Shown here in pieces: positions 51,280 to 60,076 of a stretch of DNA of 64,000 bases. A program made the translations under genes and the position numbers. Location of the stretch: positions 1,535,664-1,599,663 of the forward strand of contig NZ_FNVV01000014.1 in the NCBI RefSeq assembly GCF_900108345.1. Reading direction: 5' to 3'. The stretch is from Bacteroides ndongoniae (GTDB lineage Bacteria; Bacteroidota; Bacteroidia; Bacteroidales; Bacteroidaceae). Position 1 is the stretch's first letter. Each line of letters begins with the position of its first letter. The notes below the pieces were generated by a model, which did no database searches, was not told the DNA's origin, and worked only from the letters and a program-made list of their open reading frames with translations.

Positions 51280-51663
51280 ATGGCAGAGATAAAGACACAT
51301 AAAGACTTGCTCGTTTGGAAAAAAAGTATAGACTTGGTAGAACAAATCTATAAGTTTACCAAACAATTTCCCAAAGAAGAACTTTATGGCATCACCAATC
51401 AGATGAGACGCTGTGCTGTTTCTATCCCTGCCAATATTGCAGAAGGGTCTGGGCGAAAGAATAAGGCTGAATTTATACAGTTTCTGCACATCGCACTCGG
51501 CTCGGCAAGCGAACTTGAAACTCATTTAATTATTTCACAGAGACTTGGATTCCTATCCAGCAACTCGTACGATGAAATAATGAATGCCCTGAACGAAATC
51601 ATAAAAATGATTTGCGGACTCATAAACTCCTTAAATTCCCTAAACCCCACTCGTAGCTCGTAA
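51280..51663 (+). CDS. Four-helix-bundle protein (23S rRNA intervening-sequence / S23 type)
   Basis: A 127-residue helical protein: HKDLLVWKKSIDLVEQIYK, GITNQMRRCAVSIPANIAEG, ASELETHLIISQRLGFL. This is the TIGR02436-like family first seen inside 23S rRNA intervening sequences and related to Avd of diversity-generating retroelements. The molecular role is unknown. Its stop codon lies within the right-flank repeat, and inverted repeats bracket the gene, as expected for a small mobile cassette. Confidence 0.88.
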   Translation: MAEIKTHKDLLVWKKSIDLVEQIYKFTKQFPKEELYGITNQMRRCAVSIPANIAEGSGRKNKAEFIQFLHIALGSASELETHLIISQRLGFLSSNSYDEIMNALNEIIKMICGLINSLNSLNPTRSS

Positions 51664-51694
51664 CTCGTAGCTTGTAGCTCGTAACTCGTAGCTC
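51651..51694. repeat. TCGTAGCTCGTAAC repeats, right flank
   Basis: TCGTAGCTCGTAACTCGTAG is followed by CTTGTAGCTCGTAACTCGTAG-type units: a 44-bp array of 7-8 bp words, inverted relative to 51164-51197. Confidence 0.8.
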
Positions 51695-51733
51695 ACTAAA
51701 AACGAATAAACTAACAACTAAATACTAAAAGAT

Positions 51734-52678
51734 ATGAAAGCGTTAACTAAAACTGATTACAACTTTCCGGGACAGAAGAGCGTCTATCACGGAAAAGTAC
51801 GCGACGTGTATAACATCAACGGTGAAAAACTCGTCATGGTAGCAACCGACCGTATCTCGGCCTTCGACGTTATCCTGCCCAAAGGCATCCCCTTCAAAGG
51901 ACAGATGCTGAACCAGATTGCAGCTAAGTTCCTTGATGCTACTACCGACATTTGCCCTAACTGGAAACTGGCTACACCCGATCCGATGGTGACCGCTGGT
52001 GTTATGTGCGAAGGTTTCCCGGTAGAAATGATTGTACGCGGCTACCTCTGCGGATCAGCTTGGCGTGCCTACAAGAGCGGTGTACGCGAAATCTGCGGTG
52101 TACGTCTGCCCGAAGGCATGAAGGAAAACCAGAAGTTCCCCGAACCCATCATCACCCCGACTACCAAAGCCGAAATCGGTGAACACGATGCAGATATCTC
52201 CAAGGAAGAAATTCTGGCACGTGGTCTGGCTACTCCTGAAGAATATGCCCTGTTGGAAAAATATACACTGGCCCTCTTCAAACGTGGTACAGAGATTGCT
52301 GCCGAACGCGGCCTCATCCTGGTAGATACAAAATACGAATTCGGTAAGCACGACGGTAAGATCTACCTGATGGACGAAATCCATACACCCGACTCCAGCC
52401 GTTACTTCTACAGCGAAGGCTACGAAGAACGCTTCGAGAAAGGCGAACCTCAAAAGCAGCTCTCTAAAGAGTTTGTACGCGAATGGCTGATGGACAATGG
52501 TTTCCAGGGTAAGGAAGGCCAGCAGGTACCAGAAATGACCGACGAAATTGTCACTTCAATCAGCGAACGCTACATCGAACTGTACGAACACATCACCGGC
52601 GAGAAGTTCGTCCGTGAGGCAACCGAAGACATTGCTGCCCGTATCGAAAAGAATGTAACAGAATACCTGAGCAAGTAA
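51734..52678 (+). CDS. purC: Phosphoribosylaminoimidazole-succinocarboxamide synthase
   Basis: A 314-residue SAICAR synthetase (CAIR + Asp + ATP), purine synthesis. VYHGKVRDVYNINGEKLVMV, ATDRISAFDVILPKGIPFKG, EMIVRGYLCGSAWRAYKSG and LMDEIHTPDSSRYFY are conserved. Length is that of the longer eukaryote/Bacteroidetes form. Confidence 0.97.
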   Translation: MKALTKTDYNFPGQKSVYHGKVRDVYNINGEKLVMVATDRISAFDVILPKGIPFKGQMLNQIAAKFLDATTDICPNWKLATPDPMVTAGVMCEGFPVEMIVRGYLCGSAWRAYKSGVREICGVRLPEGMKENQKFPEPIITPTTKAEIGEHDADISKEEILARGLATPEEYALLEKYTLALFKRGTEIAAERGLILVDTKYEFGKHDGKIYLMDEIHTPDSSRYFYSEGYEERFEKGEPQKQLSKEFVREWLMDNGFQGKEGQQVPEMTDEIVTSISERYIELYEHITGEKFVREATEDIAARIEKNVTEYLSK

Positions 52679-52719
52679 TGCAGAAATACAGAGAGCACAC
52701 TTGCTTTTGAAATACATCT

Positions 52720-52778
52720 GACGCGGATTACGCGGAATACTGCGGATATCATCATCCCTGTTCCATGTAATCCGCGTC
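52720..52778. terminator. purC terminator
   Basis: GACGCGGATTAC pairs with GTAATCCGCGTC, followed by a T-run, 42 bp beyond the purC stop; a long 35-nt loop. Confidence 0.65.
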
Positions 52779-52803
52779 TGTTTTTGTTCAGCCTGCAGGA
52801 CTG

Positions 52804-53742
52804 TCAGCGCAGCATCACCACGCGGCGCAAGATAAGTTGTTTGTATTGCCTCTTCATGTCGTCAGGCAGGAAAGAGTGGTCTATCAGTTCAAACCACTTA
52901 GGCAAAGCTCGACTGAAGCGGCGAGCCAGATTCTCAATCACCTTCTCTTCTACTCCCGAAGCTGTAATGGCCTTGTAGAAATCCGTCTTGCGCAACCGAT
53001 TCTTCTTCCCGTTAAGGGTAAGAGCCAGTTCTTCGGTATCTTCGGGCATCACCAGCGCAGTAGACAACATGTCATAAGCCGGAGTAAGCGTATATCCGCC
53101 CATCAGATTATAAAGTGAAAAGTTCTTGAGATGCATGTCTGCATTGCCTGTTATCCAACAAAATACTACTACCTCCCAGAAGTTGATTACATCCAGCTGG
53201 GGCGTAGAAGAATAGCGACGGATAAGTTTGGCTATCTGTTCATAAGACCCTTTGTATTTGTACTCTGTCAACCGCTCGGACAGTTGGCACATGTCTTCCA
53301 TTGCCACTTTATGCCCATCGGGCAAGCGGTCGATACGACGGGTTATATAGCACAGTTCACCGTCACTGAAACGTATCAGACTGTGGGGTACCACACTGAT
53401 TTTAGCAGCTTCGGCCAGGTGCATGGTGACGTCCTCCAGTTCGGGCAAAGCACGATAGGATTGTGTCTGTGGCTTCAGAATAAAGCGTCCCCACAGGCCC
53501 ACAATGGTAAAACGGTCAGGCTCGTTGCGTCCGCCCCGATTAATGTCGAGCGAAAGCTTGGCCTGCACCCCGGTAAGGGTAGTCTGGCTACGCACTACTT
53601 CCCGGGCCAGGTCGCCCAACTGCCCACGCACGTATGGCAATTCGGGCACTGTACGGGTACCGAAAAATTTGCGGGCACAGGCCGGATGAAAGTCCTTCAT
53701 CCCCTCACCCAATTCTTTATAGCAATACAGACACCGGTTCAT
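52804..53742 (-). CDS. hipT: HipT-like serine/threonine kinase toxin (HipA C-terminal)
   Basis: A 312-residue HipA C-terminal-type kinase. The N-terminus has a zinc-ribbon-like start (CLYCYKEL, then FHPACARKFFG). TLTGVQAKLSLDI is the glycine-rich ATP loop, YITRRIDR a HipA hallmark, GNADMHLKNFSL holds the catalytic Asp/His/Lys/Asn set and PAYDMLST the metal-binding Asp. HipA-type toxins phosphorylate aminoacyl-tRNA synthetases. Here the N-terminal subdomain is a separate gene (53739), with 4-bp overlaps between all three genes. Confidence 0.85.
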   Translation of the reverse strand: MNRCLYCYKELGEGMKDFHPACARKFFGTRTVPELPYVRGQLGDLAREVVRSQTTLTGVQAKLSLDINRGGRNEPDRFTIVGLWGRFILKPQTQSYRALPELEDVTMHLAEAAKISVVPHSLIRFSDGELCYITRRIDRLPDGHKVAMEDMCQLSERLTEYKYKGSYEQIAKLIRRYSSTPQLDVINFWEVVVFCWITGNADMHLKNFSLYNLMGGYTLTPAYDMLSTALVMPEDTEELALTLNGKKNRLRKTDFYKAITASGVEEKVIENLARRFSRALPKWFELIDHSFLPDDMKRQYKQLILRRVVMLR

Positions 53743-54077
53743 AATTTATCCTCCTCCGTTTCGTCATCGGGTACTACACTAACAGCTCCAATACAGTCCT
53801 TACAACAGGCCAACAAAAGTGACATGCGGTCGCGCTGGTTGATTTTCCAGCTTCGTTCGGCAATGTCCAGCAGCCAACCTTCGGGTATCAGTCCGTCAAA
53901 GAAGGGAAAGAGTACCGTATCATGATAAAGTTTCTCAGTCAGTGGTAGTGTCAGACTAATAGCTGTCGCATCAGGCAAAGCCAGATAAGCGGCATCGTAC
54001 GTAAAAGTAAAACCGTTCTCATCTTCTACCAACCTGCCCGCCAATCGGTCGTGCAGATACACCTTTGCCTTCTTCAT
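53739..54077 (-). CDS. hipS: HipS-like HipA N-terminal subdomain protein
   Basis: A 112-residue stand-alone HipA N-subdomain 1: KVYLHDRLAGRLVEDENGFT, YDAAYLALPDATAISLTLPL, LFPFFDGLIPEGWLLDIAER. In HipBST systems this small protein, not HipB, is the antitoxin of HipT. It lies between hipB and hipT as in those systems. Confidence 0.83.
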   Translation of the reverse strand: MKKAKVYLHDRLAGRLVEDENGFTFTYDAAYLALPDATAISLTLPLTEKLYHDTVLFPFFDGLIPEGWLLDIAERSWKINQRDRMSLLLACCKDCIGAVSVVPDDETEEDKL

Positions 54078-54301
54078 GATTTATCCTCCCTTGTTTTTAC
54101 GTCTATTTCTACTGGTCCCACCTGACGGCCGAACAGACTGAGTACCTGATTTACCTTATCCATCCGCAAGGTCTGCTTGCCCTGCTCCAAATCACGCACA
54201 AAGCGCAGACCCACACCCGATTTGTCAGCCAAGTCTACCTGAGTCAGTCCGAACTGTCGGCGCATCTCTTTCACAAAGTCTGCAATTACTGTATGTTCCA
54301 T
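54074..54301 (-). CDS. hipB: HipB-like helix-turn-helix regulator
   Basis: A 75-residue Xre/Cro-type protein: DFVKEMRRQFGLTQVDLADK, SGVGLRFVRDLEQGKQTLRM. It should bind the palindromes just upstream and repress the hipBST operon. Confidence 0.87.
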   Translation of the reverse strand: MEHTVIADFVKEMRRQFGLTQVDLADKSGVGLRFVRDLEQGKQTLRMDKVNQVLSLFGRQVGPVEIDVKTREDKS

Positions 54302-54307
54302 ATTTTA

Positions 54308-54404
54308 TACCCTTTCGGGTACAAATATAACATAAGTTTCCATCTATTATACCTTATAGGGTATATTTTATCTGTATTTAATTAAATTTATACCCAAACG
54401 GGTA
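54308..54404. promoter_or_regulatory. Three HipB operator palindromes
   Basis: TACCC-TTTC-GGGTA (54308-54321), TACCT-TATA-GGGTA (54350-54363) and TACCC-AAAC-GGGTA (54391-54404), at 41-42 bp spacing (about four helical turns). The first ends 7 bp from the hipB start codon. Regular spacing suggests DNA looping or wrapping by HipB with HipS/HipT. Confidence 0.75.
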
Positions 54405-54511
54405 TAGCAAAAAAAACAAGAATTTCACAATTTCTTGAAACTAACTGAAAAGAAGCGTATGCCACAAAAGGAATTTATACACCAATTAGCACACTGAAAT
54501 AGTTATTTTTT

Positions 54512-54519
54512 TAACTTTG
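54512..54519 (+). promoter_or_regulatory. ubiE promoter -7 box
   Basis: TAACTTTG, 24 bp before the ATG at 54543. Confidence 0.6.
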
Positions 54520-54542
54520 CGCAAAAGAACATAGCAATTATT

Positions 54543-55280
54543 ATGGAGTACCCACAAGAAAAAGTCATGCCTTACGGCAAGGAAGGAAAGAAAAGCGAAC
54601 AGGTAGAACAGATGTTCGACCACATCGCTCCTACCTACGACCAGTTGAATCACACCCTTTCACTGGGTATCGACCGCAGCTGGCGCAGGAAAGCCATCCA
54701 CACACTCCGTCCTTACCACCCGCAACAGATGCTGGATATAGCTACCGGTACCGGCGACTTTGCCATTCTGGCGTGCCGCGAACTGCAACCGCAATCGCTG
54801 ATAGGTGCTGACATTTCGGAAGGTATGATGAACGTCGGACGTGAAAAAGTACGCCAGGCAGGACTTGCAGACCGTATTTCTTTCGCCCGTGAGGACTGTA
54901 CAGCTCTCACTTTTGCCGATTCTACTTTCGATGCACTGACCGTCGCTTTTGGCATCCGCAATTTCGAACATCTGGATAAAGCCCTCGGCGAAATGTGCCG
55001 TGTGCTCCGCCCTGGCAGACATCTGGTTATTCTTGAACTTTCCACTCCCGACCGCTTCCCTATGAAGCAGCTGTTTGCTATCTATTCCAAGATCGTAATG
55101 CCCCTCATCGGCAAACTCATATCAAAGGACAACAGTGCCTACACCTATCTGCCCGAAAGTATCCGTGCCTTCCCTCAGGGCGAAGTGATGCAGCAGGCTA
55201 TCCAAAATGCCGGCTTCAGCCATGTTTATTTCAAACGACTGACGTTTGGCATCTGTACCCTTTATGTTGCAACCAAATAA
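54543..55280 (+). CDS. ubiE: Demethylmenaquinone methyltransferase (UbiE/MenG)
   Basis: A 245-residue SAM-dependent methyltransferase. VEQMFDHIAPTYDQLNHTLS, MLDIATGTGDFAI (SAM loop), AFGIRNFEHLDKALGEMCRV and YTYLPESIRAFPQGE are UbiE hallmarks. Last step of menaquinone synthesis in Bacteroidales. Followed closely by aroE. Confidence 0.95.
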   Translation: MEYPQEKVMPYGKEGKKSEQVEQMFDHIAPTYDQLNHTLSLGIDRSWRRKAIHTLRPYHPQQMLDIATGTGDFAILACRELQPQSLIGADISEGMMNVGREKVRQAGLADRISFAREDCTALTFADSTFDALTVAFGIRNFEHLDKALGEMCRVLRPGRHLVILELSTPDRFPMKQLFAIYSKIVMPLIGKLISKDNSAYTYLPESIRAFPQGEVMQQAIQNAGFSHVYFKRLTFGICTLYVATK

Positions 55281-55293
55281 AAAACTGACAATT

Positions 55294-56040
55294 ATGCAAA
55301 AGTATGGTTTAATAGGCTATCCGTTGAAACATTCTTTTTCTATAGGATATTTCAACGAAAAATTCCAATCCGAGAATATTGATGCCGAATACGTGAATTT
55401 CGAAATTCCACGTATCGAAGACTTTATGGAAGTTATCGAAGAAAACCCCGACCTGTGCGGACTGAACGTCACCATCCCCTATAAAGAAAAAGTGATCCCC
55501 TATCTGGACGAACTGGATAAGGATACTGCCAAAATTGGAGCGGTCAATGTGATCAAAATCCTTCGCCAACCCAAAGGGAAAGTAAAACTGGTCGGATACA
55601 ATTCGGACATCATCGGATTTACACGTTCCATTGAACCCTTATTGCAACCCCATCACACCAAAGCCCTTATACTGGGAACGGGCGGTGCATCGAAAGCCGT
55701 ATATCATGGCCTGGCCAATTTGGGTGTGCAGAGCACCTATGTATCACGCACCAAAAAAAATAACGATATACTGACATACTCCGAACTTACACCGGAAGTG
55801 ATGGCAGAACACACCGTCATTGTCAACACTACCCCATTAGGAATGTATCCGAAAGTGGATTTCTGCCCGGATATTCCCTATGATTTGCTGACACCTGACC
55901 ACCTGCTCTACGACCTATTATACAACCCCAACGAAACCCTGTTCATGAAAAAGGGAGCAGAACACGGAGCTTCTGTCAAAAACGGTCTGGAAATGCTGCT
56001 GTTGCAAGCCTTTGCCGCATGGGAAATCTGGAACAGATAA
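55294..56040 (+). CDS. aroE: Shikimate dehydrogenase
   Basis: 248 residues from ATG 55294 (MQKYGLIGYPLKHSFSIGYF). NVTIPYKEKVIPYLDEL includes the catalytic Lys/Asp neighbourhood; ILGTGGASKAVYHGL is the NADP-binding loop; VNTTPLGMYP is conserved. It reduces 3-dehydroshikimate in aromatic synthesis. An upstream in-frame ATG overlapping ubiE is unlikely. Confidence 0.95.
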   Translation: MQKYGLIGYPLKHSFSIGYFNEKFQSENIDAEYVNFEIPRIEDFMEVIEENPDLCGLNVTIPYKEKVIPYLDELDKDTAKIGAVNVIKILRQPKGKVKLVGYNSDIIGFTRSIEPLLQPHHTKALILGTGGASKAVYHGLANLGVQSTYVSRTKKNNDILTYSELTPEVMAEHTVIVNTTPLGMYPKVDFCPDIPYDLLTPDHLLYDLLYNPNETLFMKKGAEHGASVKNGLEMLLLQAFAAWEIWNR

Positions 56041-57605
56041 AGCTGCATCCGGATATGGTAGAACGTATACGCCAGTTACTGGCTGAAATCAGCAGAGGGG
56101 TTTATGAAAAAGAGAACGAAATAGCGCTTTCCCTGTTGGCTTCGCTGGCAGGCGAAAGCATCTTGTTGCTCGGCCCTCCGGGAGTGGCCAAGTCAATGGT
56201 GGCAAGACGCCTGAAGCTGGTATTTGCCGGCGCACGGGCGTTCGAATACCTTATGTCGCGTTTCTCCACCCCCGACGAAATATTCGGTCCGGTCAGCATC
56301 AGCCGTCTGAAGGAAGAAGACAAATACGAACGCATCATACAGGGATATTTGCCTTCGGCCGACATCGTTTTTCTGGACGAAATATGGAAAGCCGGTCCTG
56401 CCATACAGAATACACTACTGACGGCTATCAATGAAAAAATATTCCGCAACGGAGAGAACGAACTGAAACTCCCCCTGAAACTGCTGGTTGTGGCAAGCAA
56501 CGAGCTTCCGGCTCACGGCGAAGGATTGGAAGCCTTATGGGACCGTTTCCTGATACGTGTCATCTGCCGCAATATCCAGAAAGAAGCCACGTTCCACCGC
56601 ATGTTGCTCGACGAGACGGATATGGACACGGTACCAGTGTCTTCTCACCTGCAAATCACAGAAAACGAATACGCTGAATGGCAACAGCAAATCAAAGCCA
56701 TCAGCATACCAACTGAAATATTAGACAGCATCACCGAGATACGGCAACGATTGTCCAGTGTAGAGATTCCGGAAAGCGACTTGAGAAGAAGCATTTACGT
56801 CAGCGACCGCCGCTGGAAACACATCGCCAGATTGCTGAAGGCATCTGCTTTCATGCACGGACGTACCGAAGTCTGCTCCGATGACCTTATTGTGACATAC
56901 CACAGCCTTTGGAATGAACCCGACGAATTGCCAGCCGTACGCCAACTCGTCATTCACTCACTTTTTGCCTTACAGGAGAAACAGATTAAGTCCGCTGCAC
57001 AGACCCTGAAAGCTGACCTGAAAGCTTACTCCGCCCATCAGGCATTGGAAAAAGCCAGACATAGCCAAAACCATCGGGACGACGATTTGCTGATAGTCGA
57101 CCACTTCTATTTCCAGCTGGAAAACCACGGCACAGGCAACACATTCATCTTTCTGGCAGACTTTATGGGAATGAAGAATCACCAGCCACAGGATGCTCCA
57201 CAAACCGGCGTGATGTACACCGACCCGCTTCATCCGGAACGAACCCTAATCCGTACCTTTGCAGACAGCAGTCAGATGAAGGCAAAAAATGCCAGACAGG
57301 TCCGCCTCTACCGCGACAATCATTACCTGTACATCGACGGAGTGCGATACAGCATGCGCCGTTTGCGTCCGGGAGAGAAACTGGCTGTCAGTCAGTCGAC
57401 CAGACCGACAGTTAACCGCGACTACGAAACGGAGCTGGAACAGGCAAACAATGCCATCAACAGCCTGGCCTACAAGCTGTATACCAACATTTTCCTTTGC
57501 GAGGAAGACAAGAAGGAGATAGAACAACACGTGGCCAATCTGCGCAAACTGATTGCATTCGCCCGAGTAGATGCCCGCAAACTGCTATACGGCGATGAGG
57601 CATGA
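56019..57605 (+). CDS. ravA: MoxR-type AAA+ ATPase, RavA-like
   Basis: A 528-residue protein. Walker A LLGPPGVAKSMVARR (about residues 48-62), Walker B IVFLDEIWKAGP, sensor VVASNELPAHG; a long C-terminal region with the LARA-like part. RavA acts with a VWA protein (ViaA), which follows here with an 11-bp overlap, in envelope stress or respiratory-complex modulation. The start overlaps aroE by 22 bp. Confidence 0.9.
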   Translation: MGNLEQIKLHPDMVERIRQLLAEISRGVYEKENEIALSLLASLAGESILLLGPPGVAKSMVARRLKLVFAGARAFEYLMSRFSTPDEIFGPVSISRLKEEDKYERIIQGYLPSADIVFLDEIWKAGPAIQNTLLTAINEKIFRNGENELKLPLKLLVVASNELPAHGEGLEALWDRFLIRVICRNIQKEATFHRMLLDETDMDTVPVSSHLQITENEYAEWQQQIKAISIPTEILDSITEIRQRLSSVEIPESDLRRSIYVSDRRWKHIARLLKASAFMHGRTEVCSDDLIVTYHSLWNEPDELPAVRQLVIHSLFALQEKQIKSAAQTLKADLKAYSAHQALEKARHSQNHRDDDLLIVDHFYFQLENHGTGNTFIFLADFMGMKNHQPQDAPQTGVMYTDPLHPERTLIRTFADSSQMKAKNARQVRLYRDNHYLYIDGVRYSMRRLRPGEKLAVSQSTRPTVNRDYETELEQANNAINSLAYKLYTNIFLCEEDKKEIEQHVANLRKLIAFARVDARKLLYGDEA

Positions 57606-59034
57606 ACAGTCGTTCTATACCGAAGTGCTGGACCACTATTTTGCCACAGGCGAATTTCTGGAGACCGGCAGCAGCGAACCGCTCTACACATACCTGCGTT
57701 CGATTCTGGAAAATCCTATCATCAAGGTACAAGTCCTGTCCGACGAGGTTTGCGCACGCGTGCTGTACGACACACTGAGCCAGTTTATTCTGCAAAATCT
57801 GGAACGCGAGAAATACAATTATCAACGTAAACAGTCGGAAGAAAAAAGCAGGCAGCTCATTACCCAATGGACACACGACCGCAAACGTGACGGTTGGCAA
57901 GCCCTGGTAGAAGAACTGGACTGCCAGTACGGACGATACGGCTTCAACGCCCCTTTCTACCGGCAGGCATTCGGTAAAGAAGGGCAGACGGACGACGACA
58001 TTCTATGGGAAAAGCTGGCCGAAGACTGGAAGGAAGCCATACAACGTCAACTGAACGAAAAGAAAGAAGCTGAAATAGAGAACTATCGGGATAGCCTCGA
58101 ACGACGCATCTCCTCCAATCTGCAGAACATCCCTTCTTATCTGCAAAGGAACCGGATAGAGAAGGACGAATTCATGCAGGCATGGGGCATGATGAACGGA
58201 CTGTGGAACACCAGCGACTTCGAACGGATACGTAAAATCGTACGCATCCAGAAAGATTTCCCGCAGATTGCCGAAGTGGCCGATGCCATGGGACGAACCG
58301 CCCACGACGACGGTAAGGAGCGTATCCATATAACCGAAGGCAATGACAGCAAACTGGAACATGCCTCACAGTGCGACATAGCAGGCATCACCATCAGCAA
58401 CGACCTGAACAGCCTTCTCCCCATCGAGATAGCCTATTGTTCCGACAAGGAACTGGAGAAAATCTTCCTCAACAGATTTCTGACTCAAAAATTGCAGACA
58501 TTCCGCTACCAATCGGAAATCACCCAACCCGCACGCCGCCTGCAAACACGCCCTGCCCAGCGAAAGGGACCGATGATTGTCTGCCTGGACACTTCGGGCA
58601 GCATGACGGGGGTACCCGAAAGAGTAGCACACTCTACTTTAATCAGACTGCTGGAAATTGCCGACCGCCAGAAACGCGATTGTTTCCTCATTGCCTTCTC
58701 TGTGTCCATCCAGCCTATTGACGTCCGCAAAGAAAGGGCCAATCTGCTCAGTTTTTTTAGCCGTACGGCATGCGGCGATACAGATGCCAGCCGCATGATG
58801 AAGAAAACCTTCGAATTACTACAGTCCGGCAAGAGCTACCAGAACGCTGATGTACTCTGGATCAGCGATTTCCGCATACCGCTTTCGTCTCCTGCCCTTT
58901 TGCATCAGTTGCAGGAAGCTCGGCAGAACGGTACACGCTTCTACGGACTGCAAACAGGCATTGCCGAAAACGAATGGCAACCCTACTTCGACCGTATCTG
59001 GAGGATAGGCTACAATTCTCCCCGTCGTTATTGA
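57595..59034 (+). CDS. VWA-domain protein, ViaA-like partner of RavA
   Basis: 479 residues from ATG 57595 (MRHEQSFYTEVLDHYFATGE). The C-terminal von Willebrand A domain carries the MIDAS motif IVCLDTSGSMTG. The N-terminal helical part matches ViaA layout. It probably forms a metal-dependent adhesion/chaperone pair with the AAA+ protein. Confidence 0.88.
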   Translation: MRHEQSFYTEVLDHYFATGEFLETGSSEPLYTYLRSILENPIIKVQVLSDEVCARVLYDTLSQFILQNLEREKYNYQRKQSEEKSRQLITQWTHDRKRDGWQALVEELDCQYGRYGFNAPFYRQAFGKEGQTDDDILWEKLAEDWKEAIQRQLNEKKEAEIENYRDSLERRISSNLQNIPSYLQRNRIEKDEFMQAWGMMNGLWNTSDFERIRKIVRIQKDFPQIAEVADAMGRTAHDDGKERIHITEGNDSKLEHASQCDIAGITISNDLNSLLPIEIAYCSDKELEKIFLNRFLTQKLQTFRYQSEITQPARRLQTRPAQRKGPMIVCLDTSGSMTGVPERVAHSTLIRLLEIADRQKRDCFLIAFSVSIQPIDVRKERANLLSFFSRTACGDTDASRMMKKTFELLQSGKSYQNADVLWISDFRIPLSSPALLHQLQEARQNGTRFYGLQTGIAENEWQPYFDRIWRIGYNSPRRY

Positions 59035-59055
59035 TTGTATATCAAAACAAAATCG

Positions 59056-59063
59056 TACATTTG
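59056..59063 (+). promoter_or_regulatory. Promoter -7 box of hydrolase gene
   Basis: TACATTTG, 26 bp before the ATG at 59090. Confidence 0.5.
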
Positions 59064-59089
59064 TCCACCAACAGACAAAAACAAGGAAA

Positions 59090-60058
59090 ATGAAGAAAAC
59101 CATCAAATACAGTTTGACGGCCATCATCGCATTGGCCGCACTGCTGCTATGCGCAGGCTATTACATGCTGGGCTATGCGCTAAAGCCCGCTGAACTTGTC
59201 ACCCGCAGCCGCGACATAGAAGGTTCGCTGAAGTACATGGCCGAAAACTATCCCGACGTAAGCCGCTGGATAGACAGTCTGCAGAACGTCGGTGCCCTGC
59301 ACGATCTCTACATCGAAAACGACGAAGGCCGGCGACTCCATGCCCTCTACGTTCCTGCCGCCGACAGCACCCGCCACACGGCTGTCATCGTCCATGGCTA
59401 TACTGACAATTCCATCCGCATGATGATGATAGGTTACCTTTACAACCGCCAGCTGGGCTACAACATCCTGTTGCCCGACCTCTACGGACATGGGCTGAGC
59501 GAAGGTACCGAAGTACAGATGGGCTGGAAAGACCGGCTCGACGTATTGCTGTGGACCGACGAAGCCAACCATCTGTTCGGAGGAAACACACAGATGGTCG
59601 TACATGGCATTTCGATGGGAGCTGCTACGACCATGTGCGTATCGGGCGAAGTGCAGCACGGCATGCACCAGCAGCCTTTCGTGAAATGCTTTGTCGAAGA
59701 TTGCGGCTACACCAGCGCCTGGGACGAGTTCAAAGGAGAGCTGAAGAATCAGTTCAGTCTGCCAGCCTTTCCACTGCTGAATGTGGCCAGTGCCTTATGC
59801 AAGATGGAGTACGGCTGGAGTTTCCAGGAAGCCTCTCCGCTGGAACAGGTCAAGAAGTGTACCCTCCCCATGCTCTTTATCCATGGCGATGCCGACACGT
59901 TTGTGCCCACCTGGATGGTACATCCCCTTTACGAGGCCAAGCCTCAACCCAAGGAACTCTGGATAGTGCCCGGTGCCGAACATGCCGTAGCCTATAAGGA
60001 GAACCCCGAAGCCTATACCCGCAAGGTCTGCGATTTTGTAAGAAAATACATTCACTAA
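59090..60058 (+). CDS. Membrane-anchored alpha/beta hydrolase
   Basis: 322 residues. An N-terminal anchor (LTAIIALAALLLCAGYYML) precedes an alpha/beta-hydrolase: oxyanion HGYTDN, nucleophile elbow VVHGISMGAATTM (Ser), acid in LFIHGDADTFVP and His in VPGAEHAVAY. Family resembles YqkD/Bem46-type esterases; substrate unknown. Confidence 0.88.
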   Translation: MKKTIKYSLTAIIALAALLLCAGYYMLGYALKPAELVTRSRDIEGSLKYMAENYPDVSRWIDSLQNVGALHDLYIENDEGRRLHALYVPAADSTRHTAVIVHGYTDNSIRMMMIGYLYNRQLGYNILLPDLYGHGLSEGTEVQMGWKDRLDVLLWTDEANHLFGGNTQMVVHGISMGAATTMCVSGEVQHGMHQQPFVKCFVEDCGYTSAWDEFKGELKNQFSLPAFPLLNVASALCKMEYGWSFQEASPLEQVKKCTLPMLFIHGDADTFVPTWMVHPLYEAKPQPKELWIVPGAEHAVAYKENPEAYTRKVCDFVRKYIH

Positions 60059-60076
60059 AAACAAGTATATCCACTC

